From Paraburkholderia oxyphila NBRC 105797 (GTDB lineage Bacteria; Pseudomonadota; Gammaproteobacteria; Burkholderiales; Burkholderiaceae): a stretch of 64,000 nucleotides of DNA. The translations under genes and the position numbers were made by a program. Below, piece after piece: positions 36,093 through 44,903 of the stretch. The notes below the pieces were generated by a model, which was given only the letters and a program-made list of their open reading frames with translations, ran no database searches and was not told the origin of the DNA. The first letter of the stretch is position 1. Each line of letters begins with the position of its first letter. Location: NCBI RefSeq assembly GCF_000685075.1, contig NZ_BAYD01000034.1, forward strand, positions 1-64,000, given 5' to 3'.

Positions 36093-37172
36093 ATGAGGAG
36101 GTTTGGAGGATCAGGTTTGAGGCTGGCGGCCTGCGCCGCAGGCTTGTTGTTTGTAAGCGCTGCCGATGCTCAAAGCGGCGTAACGCTGTATGGCGTCATC
36201 GATAGCGGGTTGCTCTATACGAGCAAAACTGCCGCGCCAGTGGCTGGGCAGAGCGCGGGCAAACAAGTATCGATGATCGAAGGCGGCGTTAGTCCGTCGT
36301 TGTTTGGCCTCACCGGAACGGAGGATCTTGGCGGCGGCTTTAAAGTCTCATTCAAGCTCGAAAGCGGGTTCAGTGTCGCCAATGGTGCGCTGGCCGACTG
36401 CAATGGCAACCTGTTCGGCTGTCAGGCATGGATCGCGCTCGACAGCAAGTACGGAATAGTCAAGGCTGGCCTGCAATACTCGCCGTTTTTCCTGGCGCTG
36501 TATGAGTCGGACCCGCGCGATTTCGCGCTATTCGGAAGCGGTCTGGTGAATATGGTCGATAGCGTGCTCGGAACAAGTATCTACAATCCCAACGCGCTGT
36601 CGTACACCAGCCCGAAGATTGCGGGTTTGCAGGCCAGCGTCATGTATGCGTTTGGAGGTATACCCGGTGACTTTCAGGCCGGACGACAGTACGCGGCGAG
36701 CGTCAAGTATGAGCTCGGCGGCTTCATGATCAACGCATCTATCTACGACGGCAATTCAGGTGGCAATGCACAGACGCCAGTGCCCACGACGCTCGAGTTC
36801 GAAGGGCGTACCATTGGCGCAGCGTACAAGATTGGCGCCATGACCGCGAAGCTGTCGTTTGTGAATTACAAGGTGGCAGGGTCATTCAATAGTAACGTTT
36901 ATGGCGGTGGTCTGGACTATCACTTGACGCCAGCATTCGACATCAATGGTGGTATCTGGGCGACAAGCGACCGCAATCACACCGCCAATCATTCAGTGAT
37001 GGGCGCACTGGGTGCAGATTACTACCTCTCAAAGCGCACCATGCTCTATACGCAGGTCGGTGCAGTCGACAACCATGGAGCCATGAACACGGGTATCTCG
37101 ATCAACAGCGCATTGTATGCGCCGGAAGGCACGACCGTTGGCGCGGTAGTTGGCATGCGCCACACGTTTTAG
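36093..37172 (+). CDS. Gram-negative porin (Burkholderia OmpC-like)
   Basis: The 359-residue precursor has a signal peptide cut near residue 26 (SAADA) and the start of the mature chain QSGVTLYGVIDSGLLYTS. FGLTGTEDLGGGFKVSFKLE and the terminal GMRHTF with phenylalanine are marks of trimeric 16-strand porins of betaproteobacteria. It forms a general or substrate-selective outer-membrane channel. GGAG lies before the ATG. An IS5-family element has inserted exactly at its stop codon; because the 4-base target duplication is TTAG, the gene keeps its TAG stop and is unharmed. Confidence 0.92.
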   Translation: MRRFGGSGLRLAACAAGLLFVSAADAQSGVTLYGVIDSGLLYTSKTAAPVAGQSAGKQVSMIEGGVSPSLFGLTGTEDLGGGFKVSFKLESGFSVANGALADCNGNLFGCQAWIALDSKYGIVKAGLQYSPFFLALYESDPRDFALFGSGLVNMVDSVLGTSIYNPNALSYTSPKIAGLQASVMYAFGGIPGDFQAGRQYAASVKYELGGFMINASIYDGNSGGNAQTPVPTTLEFEGRTIGAAYKIGAMTAKLSFVNYKVAGSFNSNVYGGGLDYHLTPAFDINGGIWATSDRNHTANHSVMGALGADYYLSKRTMLYTQVGAVDNHGAMNTGISINSALYAPEGTTVGAVVGMRHTF

Positions 37173-38386
37173 GGCAATGCTGATCAAGTCCACCGTTCAC
37201 GACTGTCACGCGTTATAGCGCGAGCATATAACGGTGAAAGCGTAAAACGATGAAACAACTGACACTGGCGATGGCTGTCGATCTATGCGCGGGATTCGGG
37301 GCGCAGCGCAAACCTACGCGACGCGAAGCGTTTCTCGATGAGATGAACGCGATTGTGCTGTGGGCACAGCTGTGCGCAGTGGTGGAGCCGTTTTATCCGA
37401 AACGCGGCAATGGTCGCCCGCCGATTGCGCTGGAGCGTATGTTGCGGATTCACTTTGTGCAGCACTGGTTCAATCTTGCCGACCTGGCATGCGAAGAGGA
37501 GCTGTACGACAGCCTCAGCCTGCGCCGTTTCGTTGGCATTGACCTGGGCAGCGAAACGGTGCCGGACGCCACGACGATGCTCAAATTCCGGCATCTGCTG
37601 GAAGAACAGAAACTGGGCGAACGGATTTTCTCGGAGGTGGGCTTGGCGTTGCAGGAGCGCGGAGCGAAGCTCAAGAGCGGCACGATTGTGGACGCCACGC
37701 TGATTGGAGCACCCTCGTCGACCAAGAACAAGAACAAGGAAAAGGCTCGGGATCCTGAGATGCAACAGACCCGCAAGGGTCAACAGCGGTATTTCGACAT
37801 GAAGCTCCACATTGGCGTGGACAGTCAGAGCGGGCTGGCTCATAGCGCCGTCGTGACGGCCGCGAATGTGCACGACAAGCATCCGCTGCCCCAGTTGCTG
37901 AACGGTAACGAGCAACGCGTCTACGGCGACAGCGCATACGCGAGCCAGAAAGCAGTGATTCACAGCAAGGCTCCGAAAGCACGTGACTTCACCAACAAGC
38001 GCACGCGTCGCAAGGACATTGTCGACGAAGTGGCGCGGCGCAAGAACCGCAACAAGTCGAAGGTCCGTGCCCGGGTCGAGCACGTATTCGCGGTCGTGAA
38101 GCGGTTGTGGGGCTTCACGAAGGTTCGCTATCGTGGTCTGGCGAAGAACGCCGATCGCGCCTTCGTTGCGCTCGCGCTGACGAATCTTTACGTGTGGCGA
38201 GGTCGCTCGACGGCACAGGTGCGCCCGTAAAGGGTCAAAGGCGGGCAAAAAGCCCGCGCAGAGCCCCTCCGGGGGGCGTCATGGGAGCTGGAATGCCGGC
38301 TTGCGCGGCTGTTGTTCGCGATCTCGAAAGTTTACGCATGCCTTGGTCGCAACTAGTCGTGTTTGCGCGGCTTGATCAGCGTAGCC
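37173..38386 (+). mobile_element. Intact IS5-family insertion sequence
   Basis: The element is 1214 bases long. Its left end GGCAATGCTGATCAAG and right end CTTGATCAGCGTAGCC are imperfect inverted repeats (16 positions, 2 mismatches). It is flanked by TTAG on both sides (37169-37172 and 38387-38390), a YTAR target duplication typical of the IS5 group. One full transposase gene fills it. A hairpin GCGGGCAAAAAGCCCGC just after that gene may end its transcript. Confidence 0.92.
37250..38230 (+). CDS. IS5-family transposase
   Basis: The 326-residue DDE transposase is complete: N-terminal DUF772 region (GRPPIALERMLRIHFVQHWF), DATTMLKFRHLLEE, first Asp in SGTIVDATLIGAPSS, second in NEQRVYGDSAYAS and the glutamate in RARVEHVFAVVKRLWGF, then the tail VALALTNLYVWR. 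It is intact and has matched terminal repeats and target duplication, so the IS was recently active or is still mobile. Confidence 0.95.
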   Translation: MKQLTLAMAVDLCAGFGAQRKPTRREAFLDEMNAIVLWAQLCAVVEPFYPKRGNGRPPIALERMLRIHFVQHWFNLADLACEEELYDSLSLRRFVGIDLGSETVPDATTMLKFRHLLEEQKLGERIFSEVGLALQERGAKLKSGTIVDATLIGAPSSTKNKNKEKARDPEMQQTRKGQQRYFDMKLHIGVDSQSGLAHSAVVTAANVHDKHPLPQLLNGNEQRVYGDSAYASQKAVIHSKAPKARDFTNKRTRRKDIVDEVARRKNRNKSKVRARVEHVFAVVKRLWGFTKVRYRGLAKNADRAFVALALTNLYVWRGRSTAQVRP

Positions 38387-38485
38387 TTAGCGCTGGCTTT
38401 GCCGATTGCGTCATTGCCGAGCGACCACAACATGACCGGCTCATTACGGCACGCAGCGTGGTGCCGGTTAACGAGGAGAGTGTGA

Positions 38486-38848
38486 ATGAAACGAAGCAGG
38501 CTGCTACGGTACGCGGCCATAGGGGTTTTTGCTATGGCTGTCGCGAGTGCTTACGCACAAAATGGCGAAGACAGTGGTGCCCGGCAGGTATTCGTGGCTT
38601 CCGGGCCGGCGGCAAAGGAAATTCGCGCGGCGGACCGCAAGCTTCGCAAGGCCGTATTGCGCAGTCTTACGAAGGCCAAAGGGTTGAACGCAAACCGTAT
38701 CGTCGTGATGGCAAACGGTGGGGTGATATGGCTGGAGGGCTATGTGCCCGAAACTGACCAGATCGCTCTGGCGACCTCGGTCGCACAGGGTGTGGTCGGT
38801 GTCGATACCGTCAACAACAGATTGATCGTGCGGGCCGAAGGACTCTAG
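38486..38848 (+). CDS. Periplasmic BON-domain protein
   Basis: The 120-residue precursor has a signal peptide (cut near AYA, residue 24) and one BON domain from about 45 to 118: RKLRKAVLRSLTKAKGLNAN then VMANGGVIWLEGYVPETDQI and VVGVDTVNNRLIV. BON domains bind phospholipid or large ligands in the periplasm, as in OsmY. GAGGAG precedes the ATG. It is a single gene between the IS5 element and the AraC gene. Confidence 0.85.
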   Translation: MKRSRLLRYAAIGVFAMAVASAYAQNGEDSGARQVFVASGPAAKEIRAADRKLRKAVLRSLTKAKGLNANRIVVMANGGVIWLEGYVPETDQIALATSVAQGVVGVDTVNNRLIVRAEGL

Positions 38849-38910
38849 CCTGTGCAATGCATGATGTAAAGGCCGCGGCTTAAGGCACGTGGCCCGTGCA
38901 GGAGATACCC

Positions 38911-39765
38911 ATGAAAGAGCAAACTAATGGAGGAGACTGGCGCGGCATGGAGCAGTTCGGCATGCCAGCTTCAAGTATGCCAGGGCTCTCATACTGGCGA
39001 TCGAGCGCGAAACCCTACACGCTTGATTACACGACGACCTCCGATACGATCTGCCTCGTCTTCGGGCACATCGCCACGCAAACGCGCTACGACGACGAGC
39101 CCGCGAGGCCGTTGGCTTTCCGTCCGGAGACGGCGGCTTTCCATCCGCGCGGCTGCCGCTTGCGGGTCGATGCGATGACCGTCAGCGAGGGGTTCGTTGC
39201 GTTCAGTTATGTAAATGCGATCGAGCACGGCATTAGCCGCAACGCGATTGCGCCGCTTCGGGACTCCGGCAATCGGGAGAACATCGGTGTCGAGGGGATC
39301 CGACATCTGATTCGTTATGCACGCGTCCGCTTGGGGGGCGTGACGCAACCCGATCCGTGGGAAATGCAGTGCCTCTCCACGCTCGTCTATGTCGAGATCG
39401 AGCAAGCGCTCAGCCAGCCTGAGTGCCACCGATCACCCAAGCTCACCAACGCGGGATTCGATCGACTCGAAGCCTACATTCGCGACCACATCGGCTCCAC
39501 GATCACCTGTGCCGATCTTGCTCGCGAACTCGATTTGCCGCTGCGCTCGGTGTTTGACGCCGTGAAGGCTCGCACAGGGCAGTCCTTATATCGACTCGTG
39601 GTGGAGCGGCGTCTCGACGCGGCAATGCACCTACTTCGCGAAAGCGACATGCCCATTTGCGAGGTGGCAGCGGCCTGTGGGTTTGCCTCGCAACAGCATA
39701 TGACCACGTTGTTTACCCAGCGGCGCGGCATGACACCGCGCCGCGCCAGAGCGGGTCGGACATAG
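38911..39765 (+). CDS. AraC-family regulator
   Basis: The 284-residue protein has an N-terminal sensor of AraC_binding_2 type and a double helix-turn-helix: ITCADLARELDLPLRSVFDA and MPICEVAAACGFASQQHMTT, then RRGMTPRRARAG. ATG 38911 with GGAG upstream is preferred over 38896. It is convergent with the NTF2-like and FAD-dehydrogenase genes, and its target is not evident. Regulators with this sensor often control oxygenase operons. Confidence 0.87.
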   Translation: MKEQTNGGDWRGMEQFGMPASSMPGLSYWRSSAKPYTLDYTTTSDTICLVFGHIATQTRYDDEPARPLAFRPETAAFHPRGCRLRVDAMTVSEGFVAFSYVNAIEHGISRNAIAPLRDSGNRENIGVEGIRHLIRYARVRLGGVTQPDPWEMQCLSTLVYVEIEQALSQPECHRSPKLTNAGFDRLEAYIRDHIGSTITCADLARELDLPLRSVFDAVKARTGQSLYRLVVERRLDAAMHLLRESDMPICEVAAACGFASQQHMTTLFTQRRGMTPRRARAGRT

Positions 39766-39806
39766 GGAGGAGGGTGTGTCAACGCCTCCCGCTCAACCAT
39801 GCGTGT

Positions 39807-40274
39807 TCAAACACGCGACTTCAACCATGGATAACGAGCCGTGTCCTGGCCTGCGTAATCCGGGTCGAGATAGATGTAGACGCGCTGGATTTTCCAGTCC
39901 CGAATCTCAAACACGTCGCACCAGTTTCCGGCGCCCCATGCGGGAACGCCGGCGCGCCATGGGCCGTCCCTGTGCTCGCCGTGACTCGTGCCCTCGCAAA
40001 CAATCACGTCACTGCCGGAAAATATCCAGTTGAAATGCGCGTAGTGGTGTGAAATCGACTTTAGCGTGTCTCCAACGTCGCCAAATAGCTTGCCGATTTC
40101 ATCCTTGCCGCTGGCCAATCCCCATTTTGGGAAAAATACCTGCGCGTCGTCGGCGAACAGGTCGAGGATACTGCCGCCAGACGACGTCTTACCGCCATTG
40201 TCGAATGCTTTCAGATATTCGACGGCGACGGATTTTCGTTGCTCGTCGGTCATTGTTTCCATAGTCAAGGCCAT
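39807..40274 (-). CDS. NTF2-like (SnoaL/ketosteroid-isomerase fold) protein
   Basis: The 155-residue protein has the cone-shaped NTF2 fold pattern: VAVEYLKAFDNGGKTSSGGS then LFADDAQVFFPKWGLASGKD and FNWIFSGSDVIVCEGTSHGE, ending GNWCDVFEIRDWKIQRVYIY. Enzymes of this fold include isomerases and dehydratases for polycyclic and aromatic compounds. The ATG at 40274 has GGAGG upstream. It is 70 bases downstream of the FAD-dehydrogenase gene on the same strand, so the two are co-transcribed. Confidence 0.8.
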   Translation of the reverse strand: MALTMETMTDEQRKSVAVEYLKAFDNGGKTSSGGSILDLFADDAQVFFPKWGLASGKDEIGKLFGDVGDTLKSISHHYAHFNWIFSGSDVIVCEGTSHGEHRDGPWRAGVPAWGAGNWCDVFEIRDWKIQRVYIYLDPDYAGQDTARYPWLKSRV

Positions 40275-40344
40275 AGTTTCCTCCATGTGATGACGTGAAC
40301 GTGAGGGTACGAAGCGCGTTGATTGCCGGTCAACGCGCAACAAC

Positions 40345-41994
40345 TCAAATAAGGGATTCGTTATGGGCGCTACGTGCCGCGAGGTATGCGAACGCGAGAA
40401 TTGGCCCGATCGTGGCACCGCCTGCCCAATAGGCACGTGCCGAGGGCGACGCGACGCAGTTACCGACGCCGTAAAGGTGGGATATTGGCGTGCCGTCGTG
40501 ATCAAGCACCTGCCCGTGCCGATTCGTCACAGGTCCGCCCTTCGTATCGAGATTGCCGCCGGTCAGTAGCGTTGCAAAGTAAGGCCCCGAGTCGCTGATC
40601 GGGTACATCGTTGGGTTGGGCGCTACAGGGTCGGTCGCAGCTGGGCCATTAAACAGCACTTCGACAGGCCGCTCGCCTCGATGATAGTCGAGATCACGGC
40701 CAGTGCGAGCGAACGCATTGAAACGCTCGACCGTCGCTGGCAGGTTCGCATCGAAGTCCTCTCCGAAGTGCAGATTGCCGATTTGCGGCGCAAGCTGGGC
40801 GACACGTGCGCGGATGTTGCGCGCGAGTTCTTTCAGTGTTTCGCCTTTGATGACATGAGCGTCATCAGCGCCTGCTGGCACGATGAAGCGCCCGTATTCC
40901 GAGCTGGCGCTGTGCTGCTGGCTGCGTGCGTCCCAAACGGCGGCGAGCACCAGGTTGGGGTAGGACGAGCTTGCTGCGTCCCAGGTAAAGAACGCCTGCG
41001 CTGATTCGTTGTATGCAAGTTTCTCGTTCGTCACGCGTTTGCCGTGCTGGTTCACGTAGATCATTGAGTCGCCGGAGGCCGAGAAGGTGCCAATCAGACT
41101 GGGATCATCGTTCAAGGCTTTTTCGAGGACGATGGGACACATCCAGGCATAGTTCATGTTGCGAAGTTCGGCGCCCGCAGCTGTGCCTATCCGCACGAAG
41201 TCGCCTTCGTTGGAGCGGGCGGCACAACCGCCGAACACCGGAGCGCTAAGAAAGTTCTTGCGCATCGTTTTGTTGTGCGTAAAACCGCCTGAGCAGAAGA
41301 CGACGGCCTTACGTGCCCTGAATACCGTCGAGCCAGAGTCGGCGATCTGTGCTTCAACACCTGTCACAGTACCCTTTTCGTCAAACAGCAGCCGCTGTAC
41401 GCGGCAACTGGTCCTCACCTCCACGCCGGCTTTGCGCGCTGCCTCCAGCATCGAGCGGACGGCTACGGCGCCGCCATCGGACATCGACTCGCAAGCGTCT
41501 TTCGGCAGCAGTACCCGTCCGCGCGGTGCCTTGTCTTCGGGCAGTTCCGCCCAGTAATCCGTGACATCGGGGCAATGTCGATATTTGAGGGCGCCCTGCT
41601 GTGCGAGCAGTTCGGCTGCAACGGAGGCGTAGTCGTAAATCGCCTCGCACATGTCGTACTCCCACTCGGTCATGCCAAAGCGCGGCAGGCCGGGGCTGTA
41701 CGTCTCGGGACGGGAGAGTCGGGCCATGTAGCGCAGGCAATCTTCCTTCTGGTCTTCAATACCCAACTCGCGCATCGCGTGATTGTTCGGAACCCAATAC
41801 CAGAAAGCGGCCTTTCGTGCCGTGCCCCCGACTTCCGACGCCTTTTCGAGCAGCAATACCTTGTTGTCCTGCCAGGCTGCAAAGAGTGCGCAGGCCAGAC
41901 CGGCGGCGCCGGCGCCCACGATAATCATGTCGAACTCGTCACTTTGCCCTTTGGTGTCGAGTGAGGAGGAGGTTGGGGCTGTGTGGGTATTCAC
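40345..41994 (-). CDS. FAD-dependent dehydrogenase (fumarate reductase/3-ketosteroid dehydrogenase-like)
   Basis: The 549-residue flavoprotein has the dinucleotide-binding GAGAAG at residues 27-32, VLLLEKASEVGGTARKA and the C-terminal closure GNCVASPSARAYWAGGATIG. This is the FAD_binding_2 family, whose members desaturate or reduce C-C bonds next to carbonyls. The start is a GTG at 41994 with GGAG eight bases upstream. It is divergent from the intradiol dioxygenase operon; the 340-base gap holds two LacI-type operators. A role in desaturating a cyclic ketone before ring cleavage is possible but inferred. Confidence 0.85.
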   Translation of the reverse strand: MNTHTAPTSSSLDTKGQSDEFDMIIVGAGAAGLACALFAAWQDNKVLLLEKASEVGGTARKAAFWYWVPNNHAMRELGIEDQKEDCLRYMARLSRPETYSPGLPRFGMTEWEYDMCEAIYDYASVAAELLAQQGALKYRHCPDVTDYWAELPEDKAPRGRVLLPKDACESMSDGGAVAVRSMLEAARKAGVEVRTSCRVQRLLFDEKGTVTGVEAQIADSGSTVFRARKAVVFCSGGFTHNKTMRKNFLSAPVFGGCAARSNEGDFVRIGTAAGAELRNMNYAWMCPIVLEKALNDDPSLIGTFSASGDSMIYVNQHGKRVTNEKLAYNESAQAFFTWDAASSSYPNLVLAAVWDARSQQHSASSEYGRFIVPAGADDAHVIKGETLKELARNIRARVAQLAPQIGNLHFGEDFDANLPATVERFNAFARTGRDLDYHRGERPVEVLFNGPAATDPVAPNPTMYPISDSGPYFATLLTGGNLDTKGGPVTNRHGQVLDHDGTPISHLYGVGNCVASPSARAYWAGGATIGPILAFAYLAARSAHNESLI

Positions 41995-42158
41995 GAGGAT
42001 GTCTCCAGATCGTTGATTTCAACCTGATCGAAACAGGTGTGAGGGTGAAGTTAGGCCGTCCCAGCTTTACGGTCTTCCAGATTCCGGCGTTTTACGTATT
42101 TGTGCGTGCAGTGCACCTGCATTGCCGGAGCCAGAATCTGACCCTGCCATCGAGAACG

Positions 42159-42177
42159 TATGCATACGTTTGCTTAA
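42159..42177. promoter_or_regulatory. LacI-type operator O1
   Basis: TGCATACGTTTGCT with flanking TA and TA is a CG-centred near-palindrome like the sites at 42270, 48206, 48296 and 48521. It lies between the FAD-dehydrogenase and intradiol dioxygenase starts. Confidence 0.7.
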
Positions 42178-42266
42178 TGGAGGCATTCAGAAAGGGGGTC
42201 ACAACCCAAAAATTCAGGGTTAACGATCTATCCAATAGGAGCGGCTGCGTGTATATTTGCAAAAAG

Positions 42267-42286
42267 ATATGCAAACGATTGCATTG
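42267..42286. promoter_or_regulatory. LacI-type operator O2
   Basis: TGCAAACGATTGCA is a palindrome with a central CG and one mismatched pair, identical to the site at 48521. It lies about 50 bases before the predicted start of the intradiol dioxygenase, where a repressor would block transcription. Confidence 0.8.
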
Positions 42287-42333
42287 GAGCGCACTGTGGG
42301 GAGTCGGATCGACCGGGCGGCATCATCGACGAC

Positions 42334-43209
42334 TTGACATCGGTCACGTCGATCGTGAAGGCTGCGATGTCTGGCACGCGGGACCCGCGGCTCAAGGAAA
42401 TCGTCGATGCGTTGGTCGAACACTGTCATGCGTTCCTGAAGCAGGAGCGATTGACCGACGCGGAGTTTGAACAGGGGCTCGCATTTCTGCGCGCGGTCGG
42501 CCAGGCCTGCAATGAGCGGCACAACGAAGTCGTGCTGCTCGCCGATGTATTGGGGTTTTCGACCCTGGTCGCGTTGCTGAACAGTGCGGACGCAAGTGGA
42601 CGCACGCCGGGTGCATTGCTGGGGCCGTTCTATCGCGGCGGTTCGCCCGAATACGCAAATGGCCAGTGCATTGCATGCGAGGACTCTACCGGCGCGCCGC
42701 TGTTCGTTCATGCGCGCGTGCTCGACACGAGCGGTCGCCCCGTGCCGAACGCAACGGTCGATGTGTGGCAGGCGTCGCCGGTCGGCTTGTACGAAAACCA
42801 GGACGAGAGCCAGCCGGAACACAACCTGCGCGGCCGCTTTCGCACGGCAGAAGACGGCGCGTTCAACTTCCGCAGCGTGCGCCCAGCCGGCTATCCGGTG
42901 CCGGTCGATGGCCCGGTTGGAGTGTTGCTCGCAGCCCAGGAGCGACATCCGTATCGGCCGGCACACCTGCATTTCGCGATCTTCGCCGAAGGTCACGCAA
43001 CGCTTGTCTCGCAGGTGTTCGCCGACGATTCGGATCATCTCGACTCCGACGTTGTGTTCGGCGTGAACCGGCGCCTTGTTGGCAAGTTCGAGCATCACGA
43101 AGCCGGCAGCGGCCCGCACAGTGAGCAGCGCGACGTGTACTACACGCTCGATTTCGACTTCATTCTGGCCGAGGGGACGCCGACGTTCCCGACGCCGCCC
43201 ATCCAGTGA
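42334..43209 (+). CDS. Intradiol ring-cleavage dioxygenase, hydroxyquinol/catechol 1,2-type (first of two)
   Basis: The protein (291 residues from TTG) is an intradiol dioxygenase with a helical N-terminal dimer domain (DPRLKEIVDALVEHCHAFLK) and a beta-sandwich core. The ferric ligands are Tyr153 (GLYENQ), Tyr187 (AGYPVP), His211 and His213 (RPAHLHF). It cleaves an ortho-diol ring between the hydroxyls. It is closest in style to hydroxyquinol 1,2-dioxygenases. The start is uncertain: no ATG or good ribosome site fits, and the homologue at 59678 is about ten residues longer, so the true N-terminus may lie upstream or be frameshifted. It heads a six-gene operon. Confidence 0.87.
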   Translation: MTSVTSIVKAAMSGTRDPRLKEIVDALVEHCHAFLKQERLTDAEFEQGLAFLRAVGQACNERHNEVVLLADVLGFSTLVALLNSADASGRTPGALLGPFYRGGSPEYANGQCIACEDSTGAPLFVHARVLDTSGRPVPNATVDVWQASPVGLYENQDESQPEHNLRGRFRTAEDGAFNFRSVRPAGYPVPVDGPVGVLLAAQERHPYRPAHLHFAIFAEGHATLVSQVFADDSDHLDSDVVFGVNRRLVGKFEHHEAGSGPHSEQRDVYYTLDFDFILAEGTPTFPTPPIQ

Positions 43210-43223
43210 CGAGAGGTGTAATC

Positions 43224-43964
43224 GTGTCCAGTTTACTGCAGGGGAAAGTTGCCGTCGTGTATGGGGGCACCGGAGGAATCGGCGCTGCAACTGCCGCGCG
43301 CCTCGCGCGCGCCGGTGCGCGTGTGATCGTGGTTGGTCAGCGCGATGAGGATAAAGCGCGGCGGGTCGCTTCGGAGTGCCCGGCGAGGGGCATCGCGGCG
43401 TAGTCGCAACGATCACGGACAGCGACATGCTGCGGGCGCTCGCAGAGGACGTTCGCGCACACGAAGGGCGCGTGGACATCCTCGTCAATACGGCCGGCTT
43501 TACGAAACCGGTCAAGCATGCTGATCTAGATGCGCTGACCGACGAGTTCATCGACGACATCATGAAGGTCAACTGGCGCGGCCAGTTCGCCGCAATCCGC
43601 GAATTCCGGGCGCTGCTCGACGCCTCTGGCGACGGCCTTGTGGTCAACGTGTCGTCGATCTTCGGGCTCCGGCAGCAACATCGCGTATTGCGCGGCGAAG
43701 GCGGCCCTCGATGTGATGGCCGCCTCGCTCGGCCGCGCACTCGCACCTCGCATTCGCGTGCTCAACGTCGCGCCGGGCGTCGTCGATACCGCTTTCGTGC
43801 CGGGGCGCAGCGACGATTTCAATGCCAAGGCGGCTGCCACGACGCCGCTCGGCCGGATCGGCGCGCCGGACGATGTCGCCGCCGCGATCGAGGCATGCGC
43901 GACGCACCTTAAGTTCAGCACCGGCGTGACGATTGTCGTAGAAGGCGGCCGGCGGCTGAACTGA
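43224..43964 (+). pseudogene. Short-chain dehydrogenase, two frameshifts
   Basis: The parts together make a normal SDR of about 246 residues: cofactor motif GGTGGIGAATA, VDILVNTAGFTKP, then SSIFGSGSNIAYCAAKAALD with the YxxxK catalytic pair, and GVVDTAFVPGRSD. The reading changes frame near 43390 (one base lost around ATCGCGGCGTAG) and returns near 43667 (one base extra in TTCGGGCTCC). The start is GTG 43224 with GAGAGG upstream, 14 bases after the dioxygenase stop. As written the gene is broken; with two single-base corrections it would be whole, so sequencing error is a real alternative. Confidence 0.8.
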
Positions 43965-43979
43965 TTAGGGAAGCCTGGT

Positions 43980-44858
43980 ATGCATGTACGCAAGACATTG
44001 ATCACCTGCGCGGTTACGGGCAACATTACGCGGCCGGATCAGCACCCGCGTCTGCCTGTCACCCCAGAGCAGATCGCTGCCGCGTCTCTCGAGGCCGCGC
44101 AGGCTGGCGCGGCCGCGGTACACATTCACGTGCGCGATCCGCTCACGGGGCGCCCGTCGATGGATGTGAGCCTCTACCGTGAGGTGATCGAGCGCATTCG
44201 TGCCGTCGACCAAGAACTGATCATCAACCTGACGACTGGCCCCGGCGGACGTTTCATTCCGGGCGACGACGATCCGAAGATTGCTGCGCCCGGCACGACG
44301 CTGTTGCCGCCCGAGAAGCGCGTGGAGCACATTCTCGAACTGAAGCCGGACGTGTGCAGCCTCGACCTGAATACGATGAATTCCGGCGCCGAGGTTGTCA
44401 TCAACACGCCGAAGAACGTCACACGCATGGCGAACGTGATTCGCGAGACGGGCGCCAAGCCGGAACTCGAGATCTTCGATTCCGGCGATATGCATCTGGC
44501 ACGCGACCTGATGGCGTCGGGCGTGCTGGAGGGCCCCGGCCTCTGGACCTTCGTGACGGGCGTCAAGTATGGCTTCTCTGCGACGCCGGAGACGTTGCTC
44601 TACGCACGTAGCCTGCTGCCGCCCGGCGCAATCTGGTCCGCGTTTGGCATTGGTCGATTCGAGTTCCCGATGGTCGCTCAGGCGTGGCTGGCTGGCGGCC
44701 ACGTGCGAGTGGGGTTCGAGGACAACCTGTATCTCGAGAAGGGTGTGCTGGCCGACAGTAATGCGGCGCTCGTTGCTCGTGCGAAAGACATTGTGACGAT
44801 GCTTGGCGGGGAAGTGGCCACCAGCGGCGAGGCCCGTGTCATGCTCGGCCTCACATAA
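43980..44858 (+). CDS. Beta-keto acid cleavage enzyme (BKACE, DUF849)
   Basis: The 292-residue protein is a BKACE family TIM barrel: CAVTGNITRPDQHPRLPVTP, the zinc and substrate segment AAVHIHVRDPLTGRPS (His48, His50, Arg52), ELIINLTTGPGG and HVRVGFEDNLYLEKG. These enzymes react a beta-keto acid with acetyl-CoA to give acetoacetate and a new CoA ester, as 3-keto-5-aminohexanoate cleavage enzyme does. It follows the SDR by 15 bases in the same operon and probably cleaves a beta-keto acid late in ring catabolism. Confidence 0.88.
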   Translation: MHVRKTLITCAVTGNITRPDQHPRLPVTPEQIAAASLEAAQAGAAAVHIHVRDPLTGRPSMDVSLYREVIERIRAVDQELIINLTTGPGGRFIPGDDDPKIAAPGTTLLPPEKRVEHILELKPDVCSLDLNTMNSGAEVVINTPKNVTRMANVIRETGAKPELEIFDSGDMHLARDLMASGVLEGPGLWTFVTGVKYGFSATPETLLYARSLLPPGAIWSAFGIGRFEFPMVAQAWLAGGHVRVGFEDNLYLEKGVLADSNAALVARAKDIVTMLGGEVATSGEARVMLGLT

Positions 44859-44903
44859 AGCGCGGCAGGCCCGCGTGTATAGACTCCGAGGAGACAAAGC
44901 AAG

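Noticed and set aside
33301..38848. Idea of a composite transposon around the porin
   Set aside because: The flanking transposase relics belong to different families and only one IS is intact, so no matching ends exist.
42220..43746. 508-codon minus-strand frame
   Set aside because: Antisense shadow of the intradiol dioxygenase and SDR genes; no motif.
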